Assembly (NCBI GenBank): GCA_949292945.1
Contig: CASFAX010000001.1
Coordinates: 63,341 to 127,340, forward strand
Direction: 5' to 3'
Origin: an uncultured Bacillota bacterium
GTDB lineage: Bacteria > Bacillota > Clostridia > Peptostreptococcales > Anaerovoracaceae
DNA: 64,000 bases
The notes under the pieces are model-generated. The model searched no databases. It was not told the origin of the DNA and was given only the letters and a program-made list of their open reading frames with translations. Positions 49,655 to 58,745 of this stretch are shown here, in pieces; position 1 is the first letter of the stretch; each line of letters starts with the position of its first letter. A program made the translations under genes and the position numbers.

Positions 49655-51385
49655 CTATCCCTCCAGAGTCTCGGCGCACTTCTTAAGCTCGTCGATTATC
49701 TTTATGTGCTGCGGACATACGGATTCGCACTGGCCGCACTGTATGCAGTCCGTGGCCTTTCCGCAGTTCTTTACAGCAAAGCCGTAGCTGTCCTTTGCTC
49801 CCTGAAGGTGGTCGAATACCAGGTATTTGTTCATGGCGCTGAATATTTCAGGAATGTTTATCTCCTTCGGGCAGCCTTTCTTGCAGTATTCGCACTCGGT
49901 ACAAGGAATCTTAGGCATTGCGTTTATAGCCTCCACAGCCTTTGCTATAACCTTTTCTTCTTCCTCTGTCAGCTTTCCCGTAAACCCGTCCATGGTAGCC
50001 AGGTTATCCTTCATCTGAGCAAGGTCGCTCATTCCGGAAAGTACGGTTATAACGCCGTCCAGAGACGCTGCAAACCTTACAGCCCAGGAAGCTGCGCTTG
50101 CATCCGGTTCAGCCTCCTTGAAAATACCGGAAACTGCTTCAGGCATGTTGGCAAGGGATCCGCCTTTGACAGGCTCCATTATAACCACCTTCTTGCCGTG
50201 GCGCCTTGCCGTCTCGTAGCAGAGTCTTGACTGAACGGACGGATTATCCCAGTCTGCGTAATTTATCTGAAGCTGCACGAAATCCACCTCTGGATGAGCG
50301 GTGAGCACTTTGTCCAGAGCTTCTGCCGTGTCATGCATGGAAAATCCCAGATTTTTTATGAGACCCTGCTTTTTCTTCTCTGCCAGGTAGTCCCATATGC
50401 CGTATTTGTCGAAGCTTTCCGTCCTCTTGTCTCCCAGATTGTGGAGAAGATAGTAGTCGAAATATCCGGCTCCCGTCTTTTCCAGGGATTCGTCGAACAT
50501 CCTCTTTGCGGACTCCTCATCCTCTGCAAGCCATGCTGGAAGCTTCGTGGCAAGCTTGAAGCTCTCCCTCGGATGCCTTTCCACCAGTGCCTCCTTTACC
50601 GCTACCTCGGACTTTCCGTTAAGGTAGCTGTAGGCCGTGTCAAAATACGTATATCCGTGCTCCAGGAACAGATCCACCATTTCCTTAGTCTGCTCGATGT
50701 CGATTTCCCCGTCCTTCATTGGAAGTCTCATCATTCCAAATCCCAGCTTTTTTATTCCGCTTACTTCTTCGTACATAACTGCACCTCCGTCTTTAAAATA
50801 TACTGCAAATCCCGCTCCCGGATCAGGCATCCACTGCCACATGTTGTCCCGGGCATCGGGAAAAAGCATTTCCATAGCCGCCGATATGACGCCGCCGTGA
50901 CAAACCGCCACGGTAACCGCATCCTTTCCGTTATGCCTTACGGAAAGCTCCCTGAGCCGGTGAAAGCCTATGAGCTCTCTGACGCCTTTCCTCACTCTTT
51001 CTCTGAAGTGATTTCTCGACTCGCCTCCTGTGAGAGCCATGTCGCCGGTCTCATCCATGCACCATCTGTCGAAAACCGGGTCTCCCGAGAGCTCGGCAAA
51101 GCTTTTGCACTCGTACTCGCCGAATTCCATTTCCCTCAGGTTTTCAAGAACCTGTCTTTCACGCTTTCCGAACAGAATCTCCAGGGTTTCCTCCGTCCGT
51201 TTAAGGCCAGATGTGACAAAGCCTGCCTCGCAGCCCATCTCAAGCCTGTAAATGCCGTTATCTCTCATGATTTCAAGCTCCCGCCTTCCCTCTTCCGTAA
51301 GAGGTATGTCAGCGGAACCGTAAAACCACTTCTTTATATTGCCTTCCGTTTTTCCGTGTCTTATGAGATAAATTTTCGATGTCAT
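49655..51385 (-). CDS. Fusion of CobC-like histidine phosphatase and ferredoxin-type aldo/keto reductase
   Basis: 576 residues in one uninterrupted frame. Residues 1 to about 200 are a histidine phosphatase (IYLIRHGKTEGNIKKWFYG; second His in VAVCHGGVISAAM), fitting alpha-ribazole-5'-phosphate phosphatase CobC given the cob genes upstream. From about residue 205 comes an aldo/keto reductase (KKLGFGMMRLPM, catalytic Tyr in FDTAYSYLNGKSE, LHNLGD) with a C-terminal ferredoxin-like part (CTECEYCKKGCP, CIQCGQCESVCP). The AKR has its own ATG at 50776 preceded by a perfect GGAGGTG site within the coding sequence. A separate AKR product of 373 residues is therefore plausible in addition to the fusion. 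It overlaps the CobU-like gene by one base (TAATG). Confidence 0.88.
   Translation of the reverse strand: MTSKIYLIRHGKTEGNIKKWFYGSADIPLTEEGRRELEIMRDNGIYRLEMGCEAGFVTSGLKRTEETLEILFGKRERQVLENLREMEFGEYECKSFAELSGDPVFDRWCMDETGDMALTGGESRNHFRERVRKGVRELIGFHRLRELSVRHNGKDAVTVAVCHGGVISAAMEMLFPDARDNMWQWMPDPGAGFAVYFKDGGAVMYEEVSGIKKLGFGMMRLPMKDGEIDIEQTKEMVDLFLEHGYTYFDTAYSYLNGKSEVAVKEALVERHPRESFKLATKLPAWLAEDEESAKRMFDESLEKTGAGYFDYYLLHNLGDKRTESFDKYGIWDYLAEKKKQGLIKNLGFSMHDTAEALDKVLTAHPEVDFVQLQINYADWDNPSVQSRLCYETARRHGKKVVIMEPVKGGSLANMPEAVSGIFKEAEPDASAASWAVRFAASLDGVITVLSGMSDLAQMKDNLATMDGFTGKLTEEEEKVIAKAVEAINAMPKIPCTECEYCKKGCPKEINIPEIFSAMNKYLVFDHLQGAKDSYGFAVKNCGKATDCIQCGQCESVCPQHIKIIDELKKCAETLEG
50776..50788 (-). 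promoter_or_regulatory. Internal ribosome site and start of the AKR part
   Basis: GGAGGTG followed by CAGTT and ATG at 50776 (minus strand), in frame with the fusion. The codons of the site read Asp-Gly-Gly-Ala-Val-Met. Confidence 0.7.
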
Positions 51386-51762
51386 TATTTAATCCTGCTC
51401 CCTATACCGCAAAACACTCTGACTACTTCATCGGCTTCCCCTGCCAGCATGTTAAGGCACCTTCCGTGCATTTCTCGCCACGCTCTCAGGGTTGTATCTA
51501 CGGGAACTATACCCGAAGAAATGTCGTCCGAAATGACGATTTTGTCCTTCAGGAGCTCCATGTTTTCCTTCAGGTATTTGTCGGCGGACTCCCCGCGCTT
51601 TGCAAAGCCCAGGGTGAACTTCTGAAGGTTTTCATAAGCCGGGGCCTCAGGAAGCGTTCTGTCATCTTCCGACAAAGTCAGAATGTCTTCTATTTCTATA
51701 TCGTAATTCTTAATGGCGTACTCCTTCTTACCCTGGTACGCTCCTCCAAAAATAAGAATCAT
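51385..51762 (-). CDS. Short CobU-like nucleotide-binding protein
   Basis: 125 residues. MILIFGGAYQGKKEYA is a P-loop-like start (G-x4-GKK). The end ISDDISSGIVPVDTTLRAWREMHGRCLNMLAGEADEVVRVFCGIG matches the C-terminal CobU pattern (GIVP, R, G..N..A..AD.V..v..G). The middle of a normal 170-190 residue CobU is shortened. A full-length CobU is encoded two genes upstream, so this may be a second, specialised or regulatory form. Start at 51762 with AGGAGAG that overlaps the cobS stop. Confidence 0.75.
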   Translation of the reverse strand: MILIFGGAYQGKKEYAIKNYDIEIEDILTLSEDDRTLPEAPAYENLQKFTLGFAKRGESADKYLKENMELLKDKIVISDDISSGIVPVDTTLRAWREMHGRCLNMLAGEADEVVRVFCGIGSRIK

Positions 51763-51770
51763 TTTCTCTC

Positions 51771-52625
51771 CTAGAATATAAAGTAAATCATCACGAGGAA
51801 GACAAGTATTCCCGTAACCTCTCCAGTGCATATGCTGTATCCGGCAATGTCTCCGCTCATTCCGCCCAGCTGCTTTCTGGCGTACATGCATCCAAGGTAT
51901 GAGCCTAAAGCGGCAACTATGGCCGATGCCATAGCCGTAAGGGGAACGCCTCCGCAGGTGAAAAGCCATATGATGGCGATTATGGCGGTGTAAAGGGAAA
52001 GCTGGATGGCTATTACCGTTCTGCAGCTTCCTCTGTCATCCCTTGCGGCGTCTTCCGCGTACTGGCTGTGGCCGATGGGATCGTAGCTCAATACGAACAG
52101 TCCTCCCATGCCTCTTGAAAATACGGGTATGAGCAGAAGGGCCGCCACAGCTGATTCTCCCGGGCTTACTCCAAAGAGGTTGCCGCCTCCTGAGAGAATC
52201 TCCCTCATTGCGCTGAGCATAACCGTCTCGGTCAGCTCGGCACTGCACGTAAACCAGCAGAGTATCAGAAATATGGCAGACACTACGGCAAAAGCCCCTG
52301 TATTAGGGTCTTTCAGTATCCGCTGCCTTTCCTCCAGGGGACGCCTTGACATTATCGCATCGCAGCAGTCCATGAACCCGTCGAGATGTATGAATCCGCA
52401 GATTCCGAACATGGCAAGAGTTACTGCAAAGCCTGTTATGTATACGGGAAATCCCGTTATTACCATGACGCCGAACAGGAGCGATACTATGGCCCCGTGA
52501 ACCACTCCCACCGACGGAAGCATTGCCAGCATCAGGTTCTTGTACTCACCGTTCCACAGTTTCCTCGGACATGGAATGGCGAGAAAATTTCCCCACGCCA
52601 TGAAAAAAGCCGTTATGTATTTCAA
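51771..52625 (-). CDS. cobS: Adenosylcobinamide-GDP ribazoletransferase
   Basis: 284 residues with six to seven membrane segments. CobS motifs: FFMAWGNFLAIPCPRKLWNGEYKNLMLAMLPSVG, GFIHLDGFMDCCDAIMSRRPLEERQRILKDPNTGAFA and the Asp-rich active site within it. It joins alpha-ribazole to adenosylcobinamide-GDP, the last step of cobalamin assembly. The start is TTG and overlaps the cobU stop (TTGA), with GGAG 7 nt upstream. Confidence 0.95.
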   Translation of the reverse strand: MKYITAFFMAWGNFLAIPCPRKLWNGEYKNLMLAMLPSVGVVHGAIVSLLFGVMVITGFPVYITGFAVTLAMFGICGFIHLDGFMDCCDAIMSRRPLEERQRILKDPNTGAFAVVSAIFLILCWFTCSAELTETVMLSAMREILSGGGNLFGVSPGESAVAALLLIPVFSRGMGGLFVLSYDPIGHSQYAEDAARDDRGSCRTVIAIQLSLYTAIIAIIWLFTCGGVPLTAMASAIVAALGSYLGCMYARKQLGGMSGDIAGYSICTGEVTGILVFLVMIYFIF

Positions 52626-53161
52626 ATTTCTTCTCCTTTGTGAGTGGTGAGCCTTCCGCAGCTCACTTCCACCACTTTGTCGCAGACCCGGGCAAGCCTT
52701 CTGTCGGCTTCAGCCAGAGCCTTCCTGTAGTTTTCCGTAATTTCGTCGTATAATGCCGCATCCGAATATATGTAATCGGACACGAACACGGTATTTCCCG
52801 TGCGCCGGGCAAAGTCCTCAAGGTCTTCGGCCGTCTTTTTCCCCGCTTCGGGATAGTACCCGTCATCAGAGAACATCTCATTGGCAAGAAGTGCCGTCAC
52901 GCTGTCAAGGAGAAATACGCCTTCCGGGTCTGTTTCATCCAGAATTTTGCATATGTTTCTCCCCGCTTCCACGGTGGTGAATCCCCAGCCCTCACGCTCT
53001 TTCACGTGCCTTGCCACTCTGGCCTCGTCCTCTTCGTCTCTTGGAATCATCGTCGCAACGTAATACAGCGGTACTTTCTTTTCTTCCGCCATTTCCTTTG
53101 CCGCCTTCTGGGCGAACATGGACTTGCCGTTTTTGGCGCCTCCGCTTATAAAGACGTTCAT
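52622..53161 (-). CDS. cobU: Adenosylcobinamide kinase / guanylyltransferase
   Basis: 179 residues. P-loop FISGGAKNGKSMFAQ, YYVATMIPRDEEDEARVARHVKEREGWGFTTVE with the guanylylated His region, and FLLDSVTALLANEMF. It phosphorylates adenosylcobinamide and attaches GMP. The C-terminal GIVP region usual in CobU is not seen at its normal place, while the short CobU-like protein two genes on keeps it. The ATG overlaps the cobT TGA by one base. Confidence 0.93.
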   Translation of the reverse strand: MNVFISGGAKNGKSMFAQKAAKEMAEEKKVPLYYVATMIPRDEEDEARVARHVKEREGWGFTTVEAGRNICKILDETDPEGVFLLDSVTALLANEMFSDDGYYPEAGKKTAEDLEDFARRTGNTVFVSDYIYSDAALYDEITENYRKALAEADRRLARVCDKVVEVSCGRLTTHKGEEI

Positions 53162-54315
53162 CAGAAAAGATTTTCCCTTCTTATTTCTTCAAGGTAGTCG
53201 GCTTCAATGGAAGCTTCCTCGAGAGTTTTCATCAGATTCATTGCTGCACAGGCAGCTTCTATGGTTTTAAACATTACAGGGCATCCGCTTCCCTCGCCCA
53301 GCCTCATGCCCAGGTTGAATACCGGCTCAAGGCCCAGCCTTTCCACAGCTGTCGAATATCCCGGTTCATGGGACTTATGGGACGCGAACATGAAGTCCGT
53401 AATCTGAGGAACGAACTCCTTCGCCATACATGCTGCCGCCGCTGAAATAAGTCCGTCCACCACCACCGGTATCCTGTGAATTCCCGCGCCTATAAAAGCT
53501 CCTGTCATTGCGCATATGTCAAAACCGCTTATGCAGGAAAGCTTTTCCAGAGGATCTGCCATGCAGAATCCGTTTACGGCATCTTCTATGACCTTCATCT
53601 TCTTATCCAGGCCTTCGTCGTTGAGTCCGCCTCCTCTTCCCGTAAGCTCTCTCGGGGATTTCCCCGTAAGAGCGCAGATTAAAGCGGTAGACGTGGTGGT
53701 ATTTCCTATACCCATCTCGCCGATTCCCATAAGCTGAACTCCGGCCTTTTTAAAAGCTTCAGCAGCATCAAGTCCCACGTTAAGCGCCGTAAGCGCCTGC
53801 TCTCTCGTCATGGCAGGACCTTTGGCAAGGTTTGCCGTACCGTCTGCTATTCTTCTGTTTACTATGAGACGGGTAATCTTTCCGTCCTCGGTGAGCATGG
53901 AATCGGTGTAAAGCTCCTCAGGTATTTCCATGGCAACTCCCACGTCGGTTACGAGAATATCTATCCCGAAGTACTTTGCCATGGAGCTTACGCCGGTAAT
54001 CCTTCTGGTGAAGTTTATGGTCTGCATCAGGGTTACCGACTGAGGAGCAGACGCAACCCCTTCTTCCACTACGCCGTTATCGGCGCTCATTATGGCGATA
54101 GCCTGTCTGCTTACGTCGTTTCCGTAAGGCCTGCCCGTAATTCCTGCGATTTTCACCGATATGTCCTCGAGTCCCCCCAGGCTTCCCGGCGGTTTTGCCA
54201 GGTAATCCTGACGGTTCCTCGCTTCTTTCATCGCCTCTTCATCCGCTCTTCCCACTTTGCCCAGAGCGTCGAAGAATTTCTTTTCCATTTCTCTTTCTGT
54301 ATTCCTGTTTTCCAT
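53161..54315 (-). CDS. cobT: Nicotinate-nucleotide--dimethylbenzimidazole phosphoribosyltransferase
   Basis: About 384 residues. CobT motifs: KPPGSLGGLEDISVKIAGI, ADNGVVEEGVASAPQSVTLMQTINF, MGIGEMGIGNTTTSTALICALTGKSPRELTGRGGG, and DGLISAAAACMAKEF. It makes alpha-ribazole-5'-phosphate, the lower ligand. The start at 54315 has AAAGGA 5 nt upstream. It leads the operon cobT-cobU-cobS-cobU-like-cobC::AKR-ferredoxin. No cobalamin riboswitch is apparent in the 160-bp leader. Confidence 0.96.
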   Translation of the reverse strand: MENRNTEREMEKKFFDALGKVGRADEEAMKEARNRQDYLAKPPGSLGGLEDISVKIAGITGRPYGNDVSRQAIAIMSADNGVVEEGVASAPQSVTLMQTINFTRRITGVSSMAKYFGIDILVTDVGVAMEIPEELYTDSMLTEDGKITRLIVNRRIADGTANLAKGPAMTREQALTALNVGLDAAEAFKKAGVQLMGIGEMGIGNTTTSTALICALTGKSPRELTGRGGGLNDEGLDKKMKVIEDAVNGFCMADPLEKLSCISGFDICAMTGAFIGAGIHRIPVVVDGLISAAAACMAKEFVPQITDFMFASHKSHEPGYSTAVERLGLEPVFNLGMRLGEGSGCPVMFKTIEAACAAMNLMKTLEEASIEADYLEEIRRENLF

Positions 54316-54393
54316 GTCGATCCTTTCCGGTCCGTCTGCTGCGTACACACCCCTATATTATCGCATTTTTTTGCAAAAAAATAAACCAATTAT

Positions 54394-54422
54394 TTGCCAT
54401 TTCCTCTTTGCCCCTATATAAT
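54394..54422 (+). promoter_or_regulatory. Promoter of the EamA exporter gene
   Basis: TTGCCA, 17 bp, TATAAT, 53 bp before the ATG. Confidence 0.8.
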
Positions 54423-54475
54423 ATACTCGTGGCGTTTTTATCGTCCGAAATTTTTGAGAAAATGGAGTTAAAATT

Positions 54476-55393
54476 ATGAGTAAGAAACTGCAAAGCGATA
54501 TTCTGCTGCTTCTGACCGCCATGATATGGGGTTCCGCCTTCGTCGCCCAGAAAGCCGGCGCGGCGCTCGAACCTTTCACCTATAACGGCATCAGAAATCT
54601 GGTGGGAGCCCTTGCCCTCGTACCTGTTATCCTGATCTTTTCAAAGAAGACGGACAGCAGCGATCCGGCTGCATACACGAGGAAGAAAGCCGAGCGCAAG
54701 ACCCTCATTAAAGGCGGCATAGCCTGCGGTATAGCCCTGGGCGTAGCCTCATCACTGCAGCAGTTCGGACTCTACTTCGACACTGACGCGGGAAAAGCGG
54801 GATTTATCACCACTCTCTACATCGTCATAGTTCCTATACTGGGACTGTTCCTGGGAAAGAGGGTAAGACCTGTAATATGGCTCTGCGTCATCATGGGAGC
54901 CGTGGGATTTTACTTTCTCACCATGGCAGGCAAAGGCTCCGGATTTTCCATCACCACAGGAGACCTCTTCGTCCTGCTCTGCGCCGTTGCCTTCTCATGT
55001 CACATCCTGATAATAGACCACTTCTCGCCAAAATGTGACGGCGTAAAGCTTTCGTGCATACAGTTTCTCACAGCCGGCATAGCCTGCTGCGTTCTCATGT
55101 TCATATTTGAAAACCCGGATATAGGTGAAATTCTGGACTGCTGGGGACCTATCCTCTATGCAGGCGTTCTCTCCTCCGGAGTCGGATATACCCTTCAGAT
55201 AATAGGACAGAAACACGCGGAACCTACGTCTGCTACCCTGATTCTGAGCCTGGAGTCGGTATTCGCCGTCCTCACGGGAATCGTATTCGCAGGAGAAAAG
55301 CTCACCATGTTCGAGGTTATCGGCTGCGTGATTATTTTCATCGCTGTTATAATAGCCCAGCTTCCGTCAAAATCCGAAAGGCTCAAGGGCTAA
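54476..55393 (+). CDS. EamA/DMT-family transporter
   Basis: 305 residues, ten membrane segments in two EamA repeats (about 1-145 and 155-300). Family stretches: LLLTAMIWGSAFVAQKAGA, YNGIRNLVGALALVP, GKAGFITTLYIVIVPILGLFLGKR and GQKHAEPTSATLILSLESVFAVLTG. Substrate unknown; many members export amino acids or metabolites. Single-gene unit, ended by a hairpin. Confidence 0.94.
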   Translation: MSKKLQSDILLLLTAMIWGSAFVAQKAGAALEPFTYNGIRNLVGALALVPVILIFSKKTDSSDPAAYTRKKAERKTLIKGGIACGIALGVASSLQQFGLYFDTDAGKAGFITTLYIVIVPILGLFLGKRVRPVIWLCVIMGAVGFYFLTMAGKGSGFSITTGDLFVLLCAVAFSCHILIIDHFSPKCDGVKLSCIQFLTAGIACCVLMFIFENPDIGEILDCWGPILYAGVLSSGVGYTLQIIGQKHAEPTSATLILSLESVFAVLTGIVFAGEKLTMFEVIGCVIIFIAVIIAQLPSKSERLKG

Positions 55394-55411
55394 AAGACAA
55401 AGTATTACAGT

Positions 55412-55448
55412 GCGGCTGCGGACTCTCGCGATTCTTCAGCCGCTTTTA
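55412..55448 (+). terminator. Terminator of the EamA gene
   Basis: GCGGCTG pairs with CAGCCGC across an 18-nt loop, then TTTTAT. Confidence 0.7.
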
Positions 55449-55515
55449 TAAAAAGTGTGTATTTCAAAGTGTGTGTTAAAAAGCGGCTTCGGCCGGAAAC
55501 AAAAGGAGGAAAAAT

Positions 55516-56436
55516 ATGTACGGAATCGTAGACATCGGCTCCAACACCGTCAGAATGGTCGTATACCACGTCGATGGCGGAAAGCCGACGGCAGTTTTAA
55601 GCAAGAAGTACCCGGCAGGTCTGGCTGACTATATCGATGACGCCGGAATGCTTACGGAAAAGGGTACGGACAAACTTATCGGCATACTTAAGGAGTTTGT
55701 GAAAGCGGCTTCCGCTTTTAACGACTTCACCCTGTATCCCTTTGCTACCGCTTCTCTGAGAAATATAGGCAACACCTCTGCGGTACTTGCCGAGGTGAAG
55801 AAGGAGACAGGCCTCGATATTCAGGTTCTTTCCGGCTACGGAGAAGCCGTGTTCAGCTACGAAGGGGCGCTGCCGGAAATCAGCGCCGCCAATATCAGAA
55901 AGGGCATGTTCGCCGATATAGGAGGAGGAAGTACGGAGCTGGTATACTTCAAAAAAGGCGAAATCAAGGAAGCCAATTCCATAGCCATAGGTTCGCTGAA
56001 CCTTTACAAAAAATACGTGAACACGATTTTCCCGGATCCCAAAGCTCTTCATAAAATGGAAAAGAAGGCTGTCAGCAGGATAAGGGAAAACTTCATAGGA
56101 GAGAAGCTGTCGCCGTCCGAGCACCTCTGTCTCGTAGGAGGAACGGCTCGCGCTTTGCTGTCCCTGTATCGCGATATTACGGGAGATGCCGGCGCTTCGG
56201 AGTACGATGTTTCCTTCATATACAGGCTTTTAGAGAAAATCTGCGAAAGGCCTGAGGGACTCATAAGGTCGATCTTACGCACCGCCCCCGACCGGGTTCA
56301 CACCCTGATTCCGGGCGCCGTCATAATCAAAAGCCTTTCGGAGATGTACAATCTCAACATGATATTTACAGCATCGGGAGGAGTCCGTGACGGCTACATA
56401 TACCACATCCTCCGAAAGGAGGCTGAAAACAGATGA
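55516..56436 (+). CDS. ppx: Exopolyphosphatase, Ppx/GppA family
   Basis: 306 residues, the short form without the C-terminal HD domain. ASKHA motifs: GIVDIGSNTVRMVVY (phosphate 1), YPFATASLRNIGN, FADIGGGSTELVYF (phosphate 2) and LVGGTARALLSLYR. It removes phosphate from polyphosphate or (p)ppGpp. Start with AGGAGG. Its stop overlaps the ppk start (ATGA), so synthesis and breakdown enzymes are made from one message. Confidence 0.92.
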   Translation: MYGIVDIGSNTVRMVVYHVDGGKPTAVLSKKYPAGLADYIDDAGMLTEKGTDKLIGILKEFVKAASAFNDFTLYPFATASLRNIGNTSAVLAEVKKETGLDIQVLSGYGEAVFSYEGALPEISAANIRKGMFADIGGGSTELVYFKKGEIKEANSIAIGSLNLYKKYVNTIFPDPKALHKMEKKAVSRIRENFIGEKLSPSEHLCLVGGTARALLSLYRDITGDAGASEYDVSFIYRLLEKICERPEGLIRSILRTAPDRVHTLIPGAVIIKSLSEMYNLNMIFTASGGVRDGYIYHILRKEAENR

Positions 56437-58676
56437 GCAAGTCTCCGGTATTTACGCAGAATCGCGAGCTTTCATGGCTTCGCTTTAACGATAGAGTCTT
56501 GGACGAGGCTACGGATGAAACGGTGCCTCTTCTGGAAAGGCTTAAATTCGTCGCCATATTCACCAGCAATCTGAACGAATTTTTCATGATCCGCGTGGGA
56601 AGCCTTTTCGACCTCAAACGGATGGGCGACACGGACATAGATAACAAGACGGGGATGACTCCTTCCCAGCAGCTTAAGGAAATATACAAAGCCGTAAGAC
56701 CCCTGTATGAAAAGAGGGAGCGAATACTCTCAGACCTCGAAACCGAGCTGAGAATGCACGGCATATACAGGCTGTCGTGGAAAGAGCTGGAACCTCCTGA
56801 GGTAAAGGCCGCATCTCAGTACTTTAAATCCTCTGTGCTGCCCCTTTTGTCGCCTCAGATAATAGACTCTCACCATCCTTTTCCGTATCTTAAAAACGAC
56901 GCGGTCTACGTGATGGCAAGGTTAAAGTACGACGATGGCAGGACGGTCGCCGCCCTCGTGCCCGTGCCGGAAGCTCTTCCAGACTGTTTCTTCCTTCCGG
57001 GAAGCGAAACCCGGTACATAAGCCATGAAGAAATAATACGCGCCAACCTGGAAAGCATATTCAGAGACTGCAAAATCGAGGAAAGGGTAATGCTGACCAT
57101 CACCCGCAACGGCGACATAAATCCCGACGACGAGGACAGCGAGTTTGAAGGGGAGGACTTCCGAAAGAGGATGAGAAAGCTTCTCAAGAAGCGGATTCGC
57201 CTCATGCCTGTTCGCGTCGACCTTTCGGAAGAAGTCTCAAAGGAAGGACGCGACTATCTTCATGAACATCTCGGCCTTTCGGATGAGCAGATATTCGTCA
57301 CGTCGGCTCCTTTGAACGAAGGATACATGTTTTCACTGCAAGATCACATAGACGCCGGGAAAAGGCAGGCGCTCACGTATCCCGCCTTTACGCCGAAGAA
57401 ACATCCCGATGCCGGAGAAGGTGAGAGAATCACAGAAGAAGTCATGGATCAAGACGTACTTCTGTCGTATCCGTTTCAGAGCATGGAGCCTTTCCTTAAG
57501 CTCATAAAGCAGGCCGCTTACGACGAGTCCTGCGTATCCATAAAGATTACGATTTACCGGCTGTCGGGAAAAGCCCGGCTGGTGGATTACCTCTGCGCTG
57601 CTGCGGAAAACGGCAAAGAAGTCACGGTTCTTATAGAGCTTCGGGCACGCTTTGATGAGCAAAACAACATCGACTGGTCCGAGCGCCTTGAAAACGCAGG
57701 CTGCACGGTTATATACGGCTTTGAAAAATTCAAGGTTCACTCCAAAATCTGCCTCATTACGAGACGTTCAAAGGAGGGAATCCAATATATAACCCAGATA
57801 GGCACCGGAAACTACAACGAAAAAACTGCCGCTCAGTACACGGATCTTTCCCTCATGACCTTCGATCAGTCCATAGGCCGTGACGCCAACGAATTCTTCA
57901 AGAACATGGCCATAGGAAATCTGGAAGGTTCCTATGAGAAGCTTCTCGTGGCTCCTTCGGGGCTCAAGAGCAGGGTCCTGGCCTGCATGGACAGAGAGAT
58001 AGCAAAACGTGAAAAGGGCAGAATCACCTTAAAGCTAAATTCTATTACAGATATAGACATAATAGAAAAGCTGAAGCAGGCCTCCTGCGCAGGCGTCAGA
58101 GTTTCCATGATAATAAGGGGAATCTGCTGCATTCTTCCGGGAATACCGGGCAAGACGGAAAACATCAGGATTATAAGCATAGTGGGAAGATTTCTGGAAC
58201 ATTCCAGAGTCTACATATTCGGAGACGGAGACGAGGAAGAAATGTACATTTCTTCAGCGGACTTCATGACGCGAAACACTCAGAGGCGCGTGGAAGTTGC
58301 ATGTCCCGTACTGGATTCTTCCGTAAGAGAGCAGATTCATACGATCATAGACGCATGCTTTGCCGACGACACCAAAGCCCGCCTCATGCTTCCAAACGGA
58401 AGCTATGCTCCGGTGACGCCGTCAGATGCTGGGCCGGCTCCAGGTGCAGGAAAAGTCGTTTCTGGATTTGACTGTCAGCAGTTCCTTATGGATCTGGCAG
58501 AGTCAGAGGAGACGAAAGGACAGGAAAGAGAGGCCAGAGGCGGCAGACTTCTGAAGTCAGGCCACCCCGGAAAATCCCGCAAATCCCCGCATTTTGATGA
58601 GCGTCCTGAGAAAACCCATGAGAAACCCCATAAGAACGTCTTCGGCAGAATCTGGGACGCAATACTGGACAGATAA
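56433..58676 (+). CDS. ppk: Polyphosphate kinase 1
   Basis: 747 residues. N-terminal domain NRELSWLRFNDRVLDEA with NLNEFFMIRVG, head domain, then the catalytic domains. FKVHSKICLITRR has the phosphorylated His, and IGTGNYNEKTAAQYTDLSLMT and SSADFMTRNTQRRVEVACPV fit the second phospholipase D-like half. The last 70 residues are a basic, Lys/His/Glu-rich tail beyond the usual end. It makes polyphosphate from ATP, and is coupled to ppx. Confidence 0.96.
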   Translation: MSKSPVFTQNRELSWLRFNDRVLDEATDETVPLLERLKFVAIFTSNLNEFFMIRVGSLFDLKRMGDTDIDNKTGMTPSQQLKEIYKAVRPLYEKRERILSDLETELRMHGIYRLSWKELEPPEVKAASQYFKSSVLPLLSPQIIDSHHPFPYLKNDAVYVMARLKYDDGRTVAALVPVPEALPDCFFLPGSETRYISHEEIIRANLESIFRDCKIEERVMLTITRNGDINPDDEDSEFEGEDFRKRMRKLLKKRIRLMPVRVDLSEEVSKEGRDYLHEHLGLSDEQIFVTSAPLNEGYMFSLQDHIDAGKRQALTYPAFTPKKHPDAGEGERITEEVMDQDVLLSYPFQSMEPFLKLIKQAAYDESCVSIKITIYRLSGKARLVDYLCAAAENGKEVTVLIELRARFDEQNNIDWSERLENAGCTVIYGFEKFKVHSKICLITRRSKEGIQYITQIGTGNYNEKTAAQYTDLSLMTFDQSIGRDANEFFKNMAIGNLEGSYEKLLVAPSGLKSRVLACMDREIAKREKGRITLKLNSITDIDIIEKLKQASCAGVRVSMIIRGICCILPGIPGKTENIRIISIVGRFLEHSRVYIFGDGDEEEMYISSADFMTRNTQRRVEVACPVLDSSVREQIHTIIDACFADDTKARLMLPNGSYAPVTPSDAGPAPGAGKVVSGFDCQQFLMDLAESEETKGQEREARGGRLLKSGHPGKSRKSPHFDERPEKTHEKPHKNVFGRIWDAILDR

Positions 58677-58745
58677 CCGGCAGAGGGGCCGCCCGATAGC
58701 GGCCGCCACCGGAAAATATAAGCTATACATAAGGAGGCAATAATT

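Noticed and set aside
54316..54475. Cobalamin riboswitch before cobT
   Set aside because: The 160-bp leader is too short and shows no B12-box-like sequence.
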